Source of the DNA: Kalmanozyma brasiliensis GHG001
Taxonomy: Eukaryota > Basidiomycota > Ustilaginomycetes > Ustilaginales
Direction of reading: 5' to 3'
Length of the DNA stretch: 64,000 nucleotides
Assembly (NCBI RefSeq): GCF_000497045.1
Contig: NW_015961970.1
Coordinates: 434,802-498,801, forward strand
Shown here: piece by piece, positions 25,589-34,657 of the stretch
Layout of the letters: each line of letters opens with the position of its first letter
How positions within the stretch are numbered: the first letter of the stretch is position 1
Notes under the pieces: model-generated
The model's database searches: none
What the model was told of the DNA's origin: nothing
What the model saw: only the letters and a program-made list of their open reading frames with translations
Made by a program: the position numbers and the translations under genes

Positions 25589-28489
25589 ATGGCCGTCCCA
25601 TCCGCCGATAGATCGGCACCAGGCGGTAGCATGGAGCACGTCGAGGGCTCCACCGCCGTCACGCCACATTCATCGGCCGTGGATCATGCGCCGTCGCGTC
25701 GGCGAGCGCGAGTGCTTCAGACCCATTATCCACCCAAGGAGCTCGAAACTCCTGGCGATCCATCCTCTTCCAGCTTCACACCAACAGGCCTGGCCGTCAG
25801 AGCACCCATCGTCATCCGTCCTTCGGGTCGGCCCGGCTTTAACGCTCCCAAGGCCGCCACCTTTTTTCTTGGCAAGGATCACGAACGATGGAGGAGCTAC
25901 GATCGCGAGCGCTTCTCCGGCCTTTTTAGCTGGGAGCGCGTCGCAAGTGCCATCAGCACTCGAAGCCGCCATGGCAGTCGAGGAGCCATCTCATCCTACT
26001 CGTCAGGGTCTGAAGATGACAACAGCGACAGCGGCACCTCGTTCCGCTCCAGTCGATCCAGGCACAGCGGCGGGTCTCGGAGTCGTCGACCTTCGGAGGC
26101 TGCTACGCCTCCTATGACCCCCTTTGACCCGTCAAATCCAGGTTCCAGACCCAGACGTTTCTCCAGCAACGGTCCCGAAGCTGCTTTCTTGCGACACGAG
26201 ACGGTCATCGGCATCCACACGCCAAGACGCAGGTCATCAGCGGCTTCGGACTCGTTACCATTTCTCCGACCACTCGCCCAGATCAATGCTTCCAGCGGCA
26301 AGGCCAGCAGCGTCGATGTGCCTGCGCCCGGTTCAGAGAGCACCGACACAGCAATCGAAGCTCAGAAGAAGAAGCAAAAGAAGGTCAAGCATGCCACCGA
26401 CGATCGCATCTCCAAAAAGAAGGATAAGAAGCCCTCCAAGTCGCATACAAGCAAGACAAAGACAAAGACACAAGACAGTCCGAGACCCAACAAGCCAGGC
26501 CCGCATGGCAGGCTCGATCTTGACGATGCCGCCCGTCCTTCTCTGCGTCGACTCCGGTCCAATCTGGAGGAAGCTGCCGCCGCCGCGGCTGCGTCCACTG
26601 AACCGAGCCCAGTGATTGACGAAGGCGAAGAAGCGCTCGACGACGCCGTTGGTCTGCAGGCCTCGCTGTCGGATGCTGCTCTCGAAGGCAAAGGCCCTCT
26701 GAGTGCCCAAGACCTGCAATTCCTGTTGCCACCCGATCGAATACCCTCACCACGCTCGCCGCTAGTCCGAGTCGGATCACCGCGCGCACCTCCGCTCAGA
26801 CTCGCCAAGCGTCTTCTACCGCAAAACGTCGAGGGCACCTTGTACGACAAGACGGGCCCCTACCGCGAAGGTGCGGTCACCGACGGTCTCAGCGTGCGCC
26901 TCTTCAGCGCTGAGACTGATCCACGCACGAGCTCGTTCGAGGATGCCGATCTTTCGAATTCGGAGCATCCCGTCACCAAGCCGTGGGGTCGACGAGGTTC
27001 GAGCAGCAGCTACGACGGAACGGACGACGATGCTGTGTTCGTCAAGACTGCGCGTCGACGCTCGAACAGTTCCGGTGGGGACCCTCGACGTCGGTCACCC
27101 AGTCCGACCTTCAACGGCGGCCCCGACGCACCATCGGATTCGGCGGTGGACGACAGCAGTCAGATCTACCTCATCACCACTCCCGATAACCGCGTCTCGT
27201 CGGCGGCCAAGCTGCGCAGATGGGCCATGGACAGCAACGGCGCCTTCTACGCCGCCATGGAGATCAAGTCGATCGAAGCCAAGTTACGTGCTGCAGACCC
27301 TTCTGCGGGTCGCGTAACTCGGGAACTCGCCAAGGAGCTCGAAGAGACCTACCTCGACGATATCCTGGATGAAGTGCAGAAGGCGCAGACGCTCAATCCC
27401 GCCCGCGCCGGGATTGTGTCCAAGATCCTCAAGACCGAAGATGGGCGATATGTGAGGTTGGAAGAGGACTATCCGGAGGAGGCGTTTTTTGTGATCGCGG
27501 GGTGCGAGGAGGCCGAATTGACAGGGGTGATTCTGAATGTGTTCAATCAGGCCATTCGGACGTTGGCGAGGTTCCACGCGTCGGGTTGGATGCATGGCGA
27601 TATCAAGCTCGAGAACCTCATGTTTGACGAGCGCGGGGAGCTGGTGGTGATCGATTACGAGAATGCCAATCCGTACCGAGGGATTCCGGGAGGGGATGGG
27701 CAGGTGCAGCTGGTGAGCTACGACTGGGTTCCGCCCGAAGCGTGCCCGGGGCCTATGGGGAGACGCATGGGTCCGTCGGGCGATCTTTGGGCGCTGGGAT
27801 GCAACCTCATCCGCGCTTTCGCGTTGAGAGACGGTGTAGAGGACGTGCTCATTCGCGAAAGCCTGCTGGGCAAGGGGCAGAGGTCGTTCCTGGAGAAGAT
27901 GGCGAGGTTGGTTGTGCGGAAAAGGGACGCACACGTGCCGGCAGATGATTACTTCGCTCCCCAGTCGGTCAGTAAGAGCGATCGCACGGCATACGACATC
28001 TTTGCGTACGCCGTCGATCTGGAGCCCATCCTCAACGACAACTTGGGCGAGGAGGATGAGACGTCGAAACCATCCCCGATGTCTACCGCTGCGAGCGAGT
28101 GCAGTTCGACCGACGACAGCTCGTGCAGCGATGCAGCCGCGTTCGTCACGCCCGATAGCTCTACCGCGCCGTCCTCCGGTCGCGCCTCGCCCAAAACAGC
28201 AGACGGGATGAATCTGCCCTCGCCAACGCGCCTGCTGTATCGATTCGCGCGGTCGGCACCGGAACTGCTCACGTGGGTGCTCTCGAGATGCGTCGTCGAG
28301 TCGACCCACCAGCGTTCCGTTGCCGAGGCAGAAGTCGAGGGTGTGGCGCTAGCAGAGTGGTTCGAGCAAGAGAGGGCGGATATGCTGGACAAGGGCAGGA
28401 CAGCGGTGGATGCAGCGATCGAGATGTCCGGCAGTGTGTGGGTCAAGCCCAGACTGGATGATGCGCGGAAGAGTATGGGGTTGGAGTAG
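25589..28489 (+). CDS. Divergent protein-kinase-like protein with long disordered N-terminus
   Basis: 966 residues, ATG in good context (GAGCCATGGCC). Residues 1-520 are Ser/Arg/Pro/Lys-rich and probably disordered, with basic stretches such as KKKQKKVKH. The C-terminal half has kinase landmarks: a VAIK-like Lys560 (AAMEIKS), a catalytic loop H669-G-D-I-K-L-E-N676 with Asp671 and Asn676, and D689-Y-E in place of DFG. The APE region may be DWVPPEACPG, followed by SGDLWALGCNLIRAF, a good match to the subdomain IX helix. No glycine-rich loop is visible before Lys560, and the N-lobe has an extended helical insert (ELAKELEETYLDDIL). Catalytic Asp, Asn and Lys are present, so weak activity is possible, but the missing Gly loop and DYE make a pseudokinase equally likely. 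Substrate unknown. Confidence 0.75.
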   Translation: MAVPSADRSAPGGSMEHVEGSTAVTPHSSAVDHAPSRRRARVLQTHYPPKELETPGDPSSSSFTPTGLAVRAPIVIRPSGRPGFNAPKAATFFLGKDHERWRSYDRERFSGLFSWERVASAISTRSRHGSRGAISSYSSGSEDDNSDSGTSFRSSRSRHSGGSRSRRPSEAATPPMTPFDPSNPGSRPRRFSSNGPEAAFLRHETVIGIHTPRRRSSAASDSLPFLRPLAQINASSGKASSVDVPAPGSESTDTAIEAQKKKQKKVKHATDDRISKKKDKKPSKSHTSKTKTKTQDSPRPNKPGPHGRLDLDDAARPSLRRLRSNLEEAAAAAAASTEPSPVIDEGEEALDDAVGLQASLSDAALEGKGPLSAQDLQFLLPPDRIPSPRSPLVRVGSPRAPPLRLAKRLLPQNVEGTLYDKTGPYREGAVTDGLSVRLFSAETDPRTSSFEDADLSNSEHPVTKPWGRRGSSSSYDGTDDDAVFVKTARRRSNSSGGDPRRRSPSPTFNGGPDAPSDSAVDDSSQIYLITTPDNRVSSAAKLRRWAMDSNGAFYAAMEIKSIEAKLRAADPSAGRVTRELAKELEETYLDDILDEVQKAQTLNPARAGIVSKILKTEDGRYVRLEEDYPEEAFFVIAGCEEAELTGVILNVFNQAIRTLARFHASGWMHGDIKLENLMFDERGELVVIDYENANPYRGIPGGDGQVQLVSYDWVPPEACPGPMGRRMGPSGDLWALGCNLIRAFALRDGVEDVLIRESLLGKGQRSFLEKMARLVVRKRDAHVPADDYFAPQSVSKSDRTAYDIFAYAVDLEPILNDNLGEEDETSKPSPMSTAASECSSTDDSSCSDAAAFVTPDSSTAPSSGRASPKTADGMNLPSPTRLLYRFARSAPELLTWVLSRCVVESTHQRSVAEAEVEGVALAEWFEQERADMLDKGRTAVDAAIEMSGSVWVKPRLDDARKSMGLE

Positions 28490-28667
28490 CAAATAGAGCA
28501 TATCGGATCGCAGACAAGGGAAACGCGCAAGGAACAGCACGAACTTGGAGTCATCACGGAATCTCACGATGCGACGGGTTTCGTACGCGTCAAATGACCG
28601 AGCAGCATGCCGTGTGTGGAAGGAACGAGTGTGTGGAATGTCTATTGGAGCGTATGTCTATGGTATC

Positions 28668-31556
28668 CTACTGAACTCCCAACCGCTTCTTGCTCTGCTC
28701 GTACACGACATAGCTGATGCTAACGGCAGGCACGACTTTGGCCAGCGTGGGGACCAATCCTCTATAGAACCCGACGAAGCCTTCCCTGACGTACGTCTTC
28801 CTTGCTGCGTCCCAAAATCCATCATAAGTGGTTGGATGGGCAGGTGTTCCTGCAGCCTGCAACCTGGTCCTGATCAGGTTGAGCGGGTAGACGGTGGTTG
28901 CTCCGACCGAGCCACTCACCGAGCCGAAAGAGAGCAACGCCAACACACCCGGCTCTTCCTTGCCCGTGTACTTGATCCAGAACAGCTTGATCCCTTCGAA
29001 CGTGCTCATATCGATGGCGCTATACGGGAACACGCCGATCAAACCAGCCGTCAGACCGCGGTAGTACGTCCTCAATCCGCCGGCGGCCCACATGTCCCGG
29101 GCCGTCTTCTTGAGCAGTGCGTTGCCCTGCAGCGACGTCTTGGCGTTCTGGCTCGACATGAGGCGCGTCTTGAGCGTCTCCACCGGATAGATGGCCAGTT
29201 GGGAAGTGATACCTCCGATACCACCGGAGAGGAAGCGCGATGTGCCCGAGATGTCGCGTGAATCTGAGACGTGGTCGACGTACTTTGCGAAGGCTCGTTT
29301 GGATGTTTCGTAGGACAGGAATTTGATGGCGGACTCAGGGAAGATCTTGAGACAGTTGAGACCGTTGCCGACCCAGAAGGCGCGGAGACCGCCGCCGTCG
29401 CGATAAAGGTTGGTGAGCGCTTCGCGGAGGATGCCGAGACCTTGACCAGCCGCCTTGGCTGCAGCTTGTTTGGCCCCTCCCTTGCCGCCAGAAACTGCAC
29501 CCTTGACAGCATCGGCGACATCCGGCGAGCGAGACGTCGTGATGAGGTAGATCTTGAGACGGTCAAAGGGTGCAGTGGCAGTACGCGAGACTGCTCCAGC
29601 AATACCGCCGGCCATGAGGAACTTGAGTGCGACAGCGCCGTGAATCATGTCGTTGTCCTCTTCCTCTTCTTCCTCGTCGACGTTTTGGTCGTGTTGGGTC
29701 TTGGCCGCAGCTGCGGCATCCTGAGCGGCCTTTTGCTTGGCTTCGCCGACATCGCCCGAGCCCGGTGACAGTAGGGACGAAGACCCTTCCTTCGAGTCGG
29801 TCGAATCTTCGACAGCCTTTGACGCCGCGGCGGCTGCAGCTTCCTGGCGCTTCCCGAGCTTTTCTGCGCGTTTCGCCTCCTTGACCGCCGGCGATTCCCT
29901 CTTCTTTTCCTCTCCAGCGAGACTGACATCACCATCAAAGTTGACAGCAGTAGCACCGCGCTCCGTCTTGCCCCAGCCAACGGCCAGCTCTGCAAAGATG
30001 CCTCCCATGCCGAAGAGTCCAAACGCTTTACGCACCTGGTAGAAGCGGAAGATTTCCGGCACCGACGGTTTGCGCGGTAGCAGCAGAAGATAGTCGCGGA
30101 ACTCGGGGAAGGTGACGTACGTCTTCTCGCCGCTGGCATGGGCCGACTTGCGCGTGCTGGTGAGACTGGCAACGAAGTCGTCGAGCGAAATTTGAGGCAC
30201 GTCGAGGCCGGCGCGATCGAGCGCGGTGCGGATCTCTTGTACGTCGAGCCGCATGTCGCAGTTCTTGTCCATCTCTACAAAGATCTTGTAGAGTTCCCGT
30301 TCCTTGTTCTCGGCGTAGGCAAGGAATCCCTCCCATTCGATTTGTCGTTGGCGGGCGCCACCATCGTCGTCGACCTTGTGACCTTTGCGAACTTTCTCGT
30401 CGCGGTCGCGGTCGGCGGCGCGCCTTTTGTGTCCGACAGCTGACAGACCCCAGACGCCGCTTCCTGTCCATCCAGCCTCATGTTCCATATCTGGTGGGTT
30501 GTGTCCGTAGCCGAGGACTTTGGCATCTGCGGTGGATGATTTGCCGTATCCGAAAAGAGATCCGACGGAGTGGATGTACGAATTCGAGGTCGATGCTGTC
30601 TGTTCTTCGTCATCCGAAGACTTTGTTAATGACTTGGGCAGGATCTTGTCCGTCACCGCTTTGAGAGTGCTCTTGGAAGATTCAGCTGCGTCGGTCTCGG
30701 TATCGGGTGTCTTCTCACCTCCGAGCCAAGACGGCAAGCCCCATGAGGAGGAGACACCAGGCTCCGCAGCATGTTTCGCGTGCTCTTCAGCAAGTCGTGC
30801 GCGCTGTGCTTCGATTTCTTCTCGGCATTTGCGGCACTGATTGAGGAGCTCATTGGCGTAGGATTGGCGTGGAGGCGGTGGTGGTGCTGGGAGTTGCGAT
30901 TCTTTGACCGATGAAGATGCCGAGGACGATGCTGTTGGCGTTGTGGAGGAAGGTGAGGACGATGAGGATGCCGAGCTTGATTCGGGTGTGCTGTCGGCCG
31001 ACGACGAGCTCGAAGTCTCCTTTGAGAAAGGACAGGCTTCGAAGCCGACGGTAGAGTTGCGAATGTCGGAAGGTGCCAGACTGCCACGAGCCAGACTTCC
31101 ACCGGCACCGTATCGAGCACGCCGAGCCGACTTCATCCATTCTTCCCTGGCTCTTCCTCCCGCCAGAGCCTGTTCGTCGTCTTCATCCAGCAACGTGTCG
31201 AAGAGGCCGCGAAGACGGATAAGACGAGCTTGGGGTGGCTCTTCGGCACGGAACTCCTCGAAGGAGGGACGTCGCGGTTTTCGCTTCTCCATGGCAGAAG
31301 AGGCGGCAATAGCGGACGACGAGGAGGGCGAGATCCATGAAGACCAGAACGAAGAGCTGAGACGAGAAGGCGAGTCCGCAGTTTGTGGTTGAGAACCGCT
31401 CGAACTTGCCGGGGTGGATGATGAATTATTGGCTGATGGAGATGGTCGCGAAGGGGTCAAAGCTTCTGGTGGCTCCGTCTCGCTGGTCTGTATTGAGGTA
31501 GAGCTTGACCGGCCCGAGTCCTGCGTTCGCGACGACGAAGCTGCGGCTGAGCTCAT
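28668..31556 (-). CDS. SAL1: Calcium-dependent mitochondrial ATP-Mg/phosphate carrier (Sal1/SCaMC-like)
   Basis: 962 residues from the ATG at 31554-31556. The C-terminal third (about 635-955) is a mitochondrial carrier with three repeats. Their signature motifs are APFDRLK, YPVETLK and YPLNLIR, each followed by a helical pair with Gly-rich turns (MAGGIAGAVSRTATAP, LSGGIGGITSQLAIYP, SFGSVSGSVGATTVYP). A canonical EF-hand loop starts at Asp430 (DKNCDMRLDVQE), and a second, weaker helix pair follows (KTYVTFPEFRDYLLLLP). This layout is that of carriers exchanging ATP-Mg for phosphate across the inner membrane under Ca2+ control. It is about twice the usual length: residues 1-400 are Ser/Arg/Lys-rich, and a charged Ala/Lys coiled region lies between EF-hands and carrier. 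It is divergent from alpha-tubulin. Confidence 0.92.
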   Translation of the reverse strand: MSSAAASSSRTQDSGRSSSTSIQTSETEPPEALTPSRPSPSANNSSSTPASSSGSQPQTADSPSRLSSSFWSSWISPSSSSAIAASSAMEKRKPRRPSFEEFRAEEPPQARLIRLRGLFDTLLDEDDEQALAGGRAREEWMKSARRARYGAGGSLARGSLAPSDIRNSTVGFEACPFSKETSSSSSADSTPESSSASSSSSPSSTTPTASSSASSSVKESQLPAPPPPPRQSYANELLNQCRKCREEIEAQRARLAEEHAKHAAEPGVSSSWGLPSWLGGEKTPDTETDAAESSKSTLKAVTDKILPKSLTKSSDDEEQTASTSNSYIHSVGSLFGYGKSSTADAKVLGYGHNPPDMEHEAGWTGSGVWGLSAVGHKRRAADRDRDEKVRKGHKVDDDGGARQRQIEWEGFLAYAENKERELYKIFVEMDKNCDMRLDVQEIRTALDRAGLDVPQISLDDFVASLTSTRKSAHASGEKTYVTFPEFRDYLLLLPRKPSVPEIFRFYQVRKAFGLFGMGGIFAELAVGWGKTERGATAVNFDGDVSLAGEEKKRESPAVKEAKRAEKLGKRQEAAAAAASKAVEDSTDSKEGSSSLLSPGSGDVGEAKQKAAQDAAAAAKTQHDQNVDEEEEEEDNDMIHGAVALKFLMAGGIAGAVSRTATAPFDRLKIYLITTSRSPDVADAVKGAVSGGKGGAKQAAAKAAGQGLGILREALTNLYRDGGGLRAFWVGNGLNCLKIFPESAIKFLSYETSKRAFAKYVDHVSDSRDISGTSRFLSGGIGGITSQLAIYPVETLKTRLMSSQNAKTSLQGNALLKKTARDMWAAGGLRTYYRGLTAGLIGVFPYSAIDMSTFEGIKLFWIKYTGKEEPGVLALLSFGSVSGSVGATTVYPLNLIRTRLQAAGTPAHPTTYDGFWDAARKTYVREGFVGFYRGLVPTLAKVVPAVSISYVVYEQSKKRLGVQ

Positions 31557-32775
31557 GGCGAGGTTTCCGTGACAGCAGTCTTTGTCGCCGACAGTCTGTA
31601 CCTCCTTCCGAGACTGTCCACGCTGAATCCCGCCAGGAGCTTATCTGGAGACCGAGTGCTGCAAGTCTGTATGCAGTCGATGCGTTGAGACGTGTTGCGT
31701 AATTGCAGGGATAAGAAGTGATGATGTCGAGAGGAGGAGAGGCTAAATCGTGGTACAGAAAAATTCTAGGCTTGCAACACGCAGCAAGGCACTGAGCTGA
31801 GAGGAGCCTCGTTGAGAAATTGCGCTGCTCACGGATCTCTCCAGTTTGGACCTGATTGGAAATCCAAGGCTGTTCACCAACCGAATCGGCAATTTTAGCC
31901 GTGGAGAGCCATTCGCACGAACCACTTTGTTCGCCATGCGTCGATCATCTCAACTCGAGATACAAAGCCGCTCAGTCTGTTGCCGAAGGAACGAGCGACG
32001 ATAGGGTCGAGCTTGTCGAGAGCAGTCATGCGCCGATAATCGCTCAGGTGACATGGCTTCAGAAGAGGTGTTTTTGAGCCTACTATCTGAGTTGATCCGC
32101 TGCTGGTGAGCCCGCACTCCCGTTTCGAGTCCGCGGTTTGCTGCCGCAATTTCTTGGGTCTGTGCCTCGGCCCGCCTCTCAATTGACACCGATTGGGTGC
32201 AATCAACCCACACAACCCAGCACAAATCTCCTGAAGAGGCATGCTCCTGATAGATGAGTGTCGACTGGTGCAGGAGCGAATGCCACAGGCCGCAATGATT
32301 AGCATGGTGTATAGCCTCGAAGAGACTTCTGGCGAGGCACGTGACGCGTCTAAGTTCAACCTAACACCTGAAAATCCCGTGCGAGATTGTTCGCGTCCAG
32401 ATCCAGTCGCGCCCTCAATGCTCTGAAATCACACAGAGATACAACAGGCCCGAGCCAATCGCCGCCAAACAACACTTTTCTAAAGTCACACACCAAGCGT
32501 GTTGCAAAAGAGCTCGTATCGTCCGGGCACTTGGCCAGTGCAAAATTCGATTTTCAATGTGTGCGCACGCTGCGCTGGACGAGCCAAAATCACACTGAGT
32601 AGCAGCTCAACACCACCCACCGAGAGCGCACACCTGCCCCTCAAGTCTCTATCGTCGCGCCTATTCTCCTTCTGCTCACCACCATCAAGAATCACTCGCT
32701 CTACTTTACTTCTGAGCGCACCTCCGCCTTTTCCTCGAAACCTACTCCAACACCACCTAATCAACATCAACCACC
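31557..32775. promoter_or_regulatory. Divergent promoter region, SAL1-like carrier / alpha-tubulin
   Basis: 1,219 bp between divergent ATGs. The last 190 bp before the tubulin ATG is a C/A/T-rich leader ending CAACCACCATGCG, an excellent initiation context for a highly expressed gene. I see no TATA box and no credible gene. Confidence 0.4.
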
Positions 32776-34122
32776 ATGCGTGAGGTTCTTTCCCTTCACG
32801 TCGGTCAGGCCGGTATCCAGATCGGTAACGCCTGCTGGGAGCTCTACCTCGCCGAGCACGGTCTCAGCCCCGATGGCCGCATCCTCGAGGGCAGCCCTTC
32901 TGAGAACGACGATGGCTTCTCCACCTTCTTCAGCGAGACTGGCAGCGGCAAGTACGTGCCTCGCTCCATCTACGTCGACTTGGAGCCCAACGTGGTCGAC
33001 GAGGTGCGCACCGGTACCTTCCGTTCGCTTTTCCACCCAGAGACGCTCGTCACGGGCAAGGAGGACGCGGCCAACAACTACGCGCGTGGTCACTACACGG
33101 TCGGCAAGGAGCTGATCGACCAGACGCTCGACCGCGTGCGCAAGCTCGCCGACGCCTGCTCGGGTCTCCAGGGCTTCTTCGTCTTCCACTCGTTCGGCGG
33201 TGGTACCGGTTCCGGTTTCGGTTCGCTCCTCCTCGAGCGTCTCGCTCAGGACTTTGGTAAGAAGGCCAAGCTCGAATTCTCGGTCTACCCTTCGCCCAAG
33301 ATGAGCTCGTCGGTCGTCGAGCCCTACAACTCGGTGCTCACCACCCACACCACGCTCGAGAACTCGGACTGCTCGTTCATGGTCGACAACGAGGCCATCT
33401 ACGACATTTGCCGCACCAAGCTCGGCATCGCCTCGCCCGGCTTCACCAACCTGAACAGGCTCATCGCTCAGGTGGTCTCGTCCATCACCGCCTCGCTCCG
33501 CTTCGACGGCTCGCTCAACGTCGACCTCAACGAGTTCCAGGTCAACCTGGTCCCCTTCCCTCGTATCCACTTCCCTCTCGCCACCTACGCGCCCATCCTC
33601 TCCGCCGCCAAGGCTGGTCACGAGCAGAACTCGGTCGCCGAGATGACCTTCTCCTCGTTCGAGAAGGGCAACCAGATGGTCAAGGCTGATCCTCGCGATG
33701 GCAAGTTCATGGCCTGCTGTCTTCTGTACCGTGGTGACGTTGTGCCCAAGGACGTCAACTCTGCCGTTGCTACCATCAAGACCAAGCGCACCATCCAGTT
33801 TGTCGACTGGTGCCCCACCGGCTTCAAGATCGGTATCTGCAACGAGCCGCCCACCACCGTGCCCGGTGGCGACCTCGCCAAGGTCTCCCGTTCGCTCTGC
33901 ATGTTGGCCAACACCACCGCGATCGCCGGCGCCTGGGGTCGTTTGGACAACAAGTTCGACCTGCTCTACTCCAAGCGCGCCTTCGTCCACTGGTACGTCG
34001 GCGAGGGCATGGAGGAGGGCGAGTTCTCCGAGGCCCGCGAGGACCTCGCTGCCCTCGAGAAGGACTACGAGGAGGTCGGTCTCGACTCGGTCGATGTTGG
34101 TGAGGAGGACCTCGAGTACTAA
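32776..34122 (+). CDS. TUB1: Alpha-tubulin
   Basis: 448 residues, intronless, very strong C-ending codon bias as expected for an abundant protein. The N-terminus [18 protein letters not shown] is the autoregulatory and nucleotide-binding start typical of alpha-tubulin. The GTP-binding tubulin signature is [16 protein letters not shown]. The C-terminal tail is short and acidic and ends in EEDLEY, so the terminal Tyr is present. The protein dimerises with beta-tubulin and polymerises into microtubules. It is convergent with the SSD1-like gene, 535 bp apart. Confidence 0.98.
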   Translation: MREVLSLHVGQAGIQIGNACWELYLAEHGLSPDGRILEGSPSENDDGFSTFFSETGSGKYVPRSIYVDLEPNVVDEVRTGTFRSLFHPETLVTGKEDAANNYARGHYTVGKELIDQTLDRVRKLADACSGLQGFFVFHSFGGGTGSGFGSLLLERLAQDFGKKAKLEFSVYPSPKMSSSVVEPYNSVLTTHTTLENSDCSFMVDNEAIYDICRTKLGIASPGFTNLNRLIAQVVSSITASLRFDGSLNVDLNEFQVNLVPFPRIHFPLATYAPILSAAKAGHEQNSVAEMTFSSFEKGNQMVKADPRDGKFMACCLLYRGDVVPKDVNSAVATIKTKRTIQFVDWCPTGFKIGICNEPPTTVPGGDLAKVSRSLCMLANTTAIAGAWGRLDNKFDLLYSKRAFVHWYVGEGMEEGEFSEAREDLAALEKDYEEVGLDSVDVGEEDLEY

Positions 34123-34657
34123 GTGTTTCGGTGATGGCATTGAGCGGTGGTGACAAGGGGTCGTATGAATCACGCGCCTATTTGTACCGGCTCTGCCTTT
34201 AGTCTCACACTTCCCCTAAACTCCCTTGCTTCCCTATCTGCTCAAGTGTGATCCATGTGCGTGTTGGCTGTCTTCAAGCCTGGAGTCTCCAAGGTTAGGA
34301 CGGTTGAGACGAGACCCGCTAGATTCATGTGTCAAGGCCTTGCCATCCCCGTGATCACACTGCGCAATGGGAACGCGCACCAACGCACTGATCTCGCCCT
34401 GAGGGGATTCAAAACATTGACATTGTATGAACATGAGACCATGAGATGCAGAAAACATAAGGACTTTTGAGTGATGCGGACGGATTGATGATGATAGAGG
34501 GGAGGGGAATGTATGTGATGAAGATGCTAGGGATGTCTGCGTTCGTTCGGAGGGGCGGTTTATACAGTTGTGCGGCTGGGGTTGGATGTGACTGGGCGAT
34601 CGCGGCAAGTCGGATCCCTACGGGTCACATACCATCCTCCTTGGCCGGGCTTCTAAT
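34123..34657. other. Convergent 3' intergenic region, TUB1 / SSD1
   Basis: 535 bp holding both 3' UTRs and presumably both termination sites. It contains short A/T-rich patches at about 34420-34470. No gene or repeat seen. Confidence 0.4.

Noticed and set aside
32767..34173. 468-codon open frame antisense to alpha-tubulin
   Set aside because: Codon-bias shadow of tubulin, with repeated Glu/Val/Leu/Asp composition.
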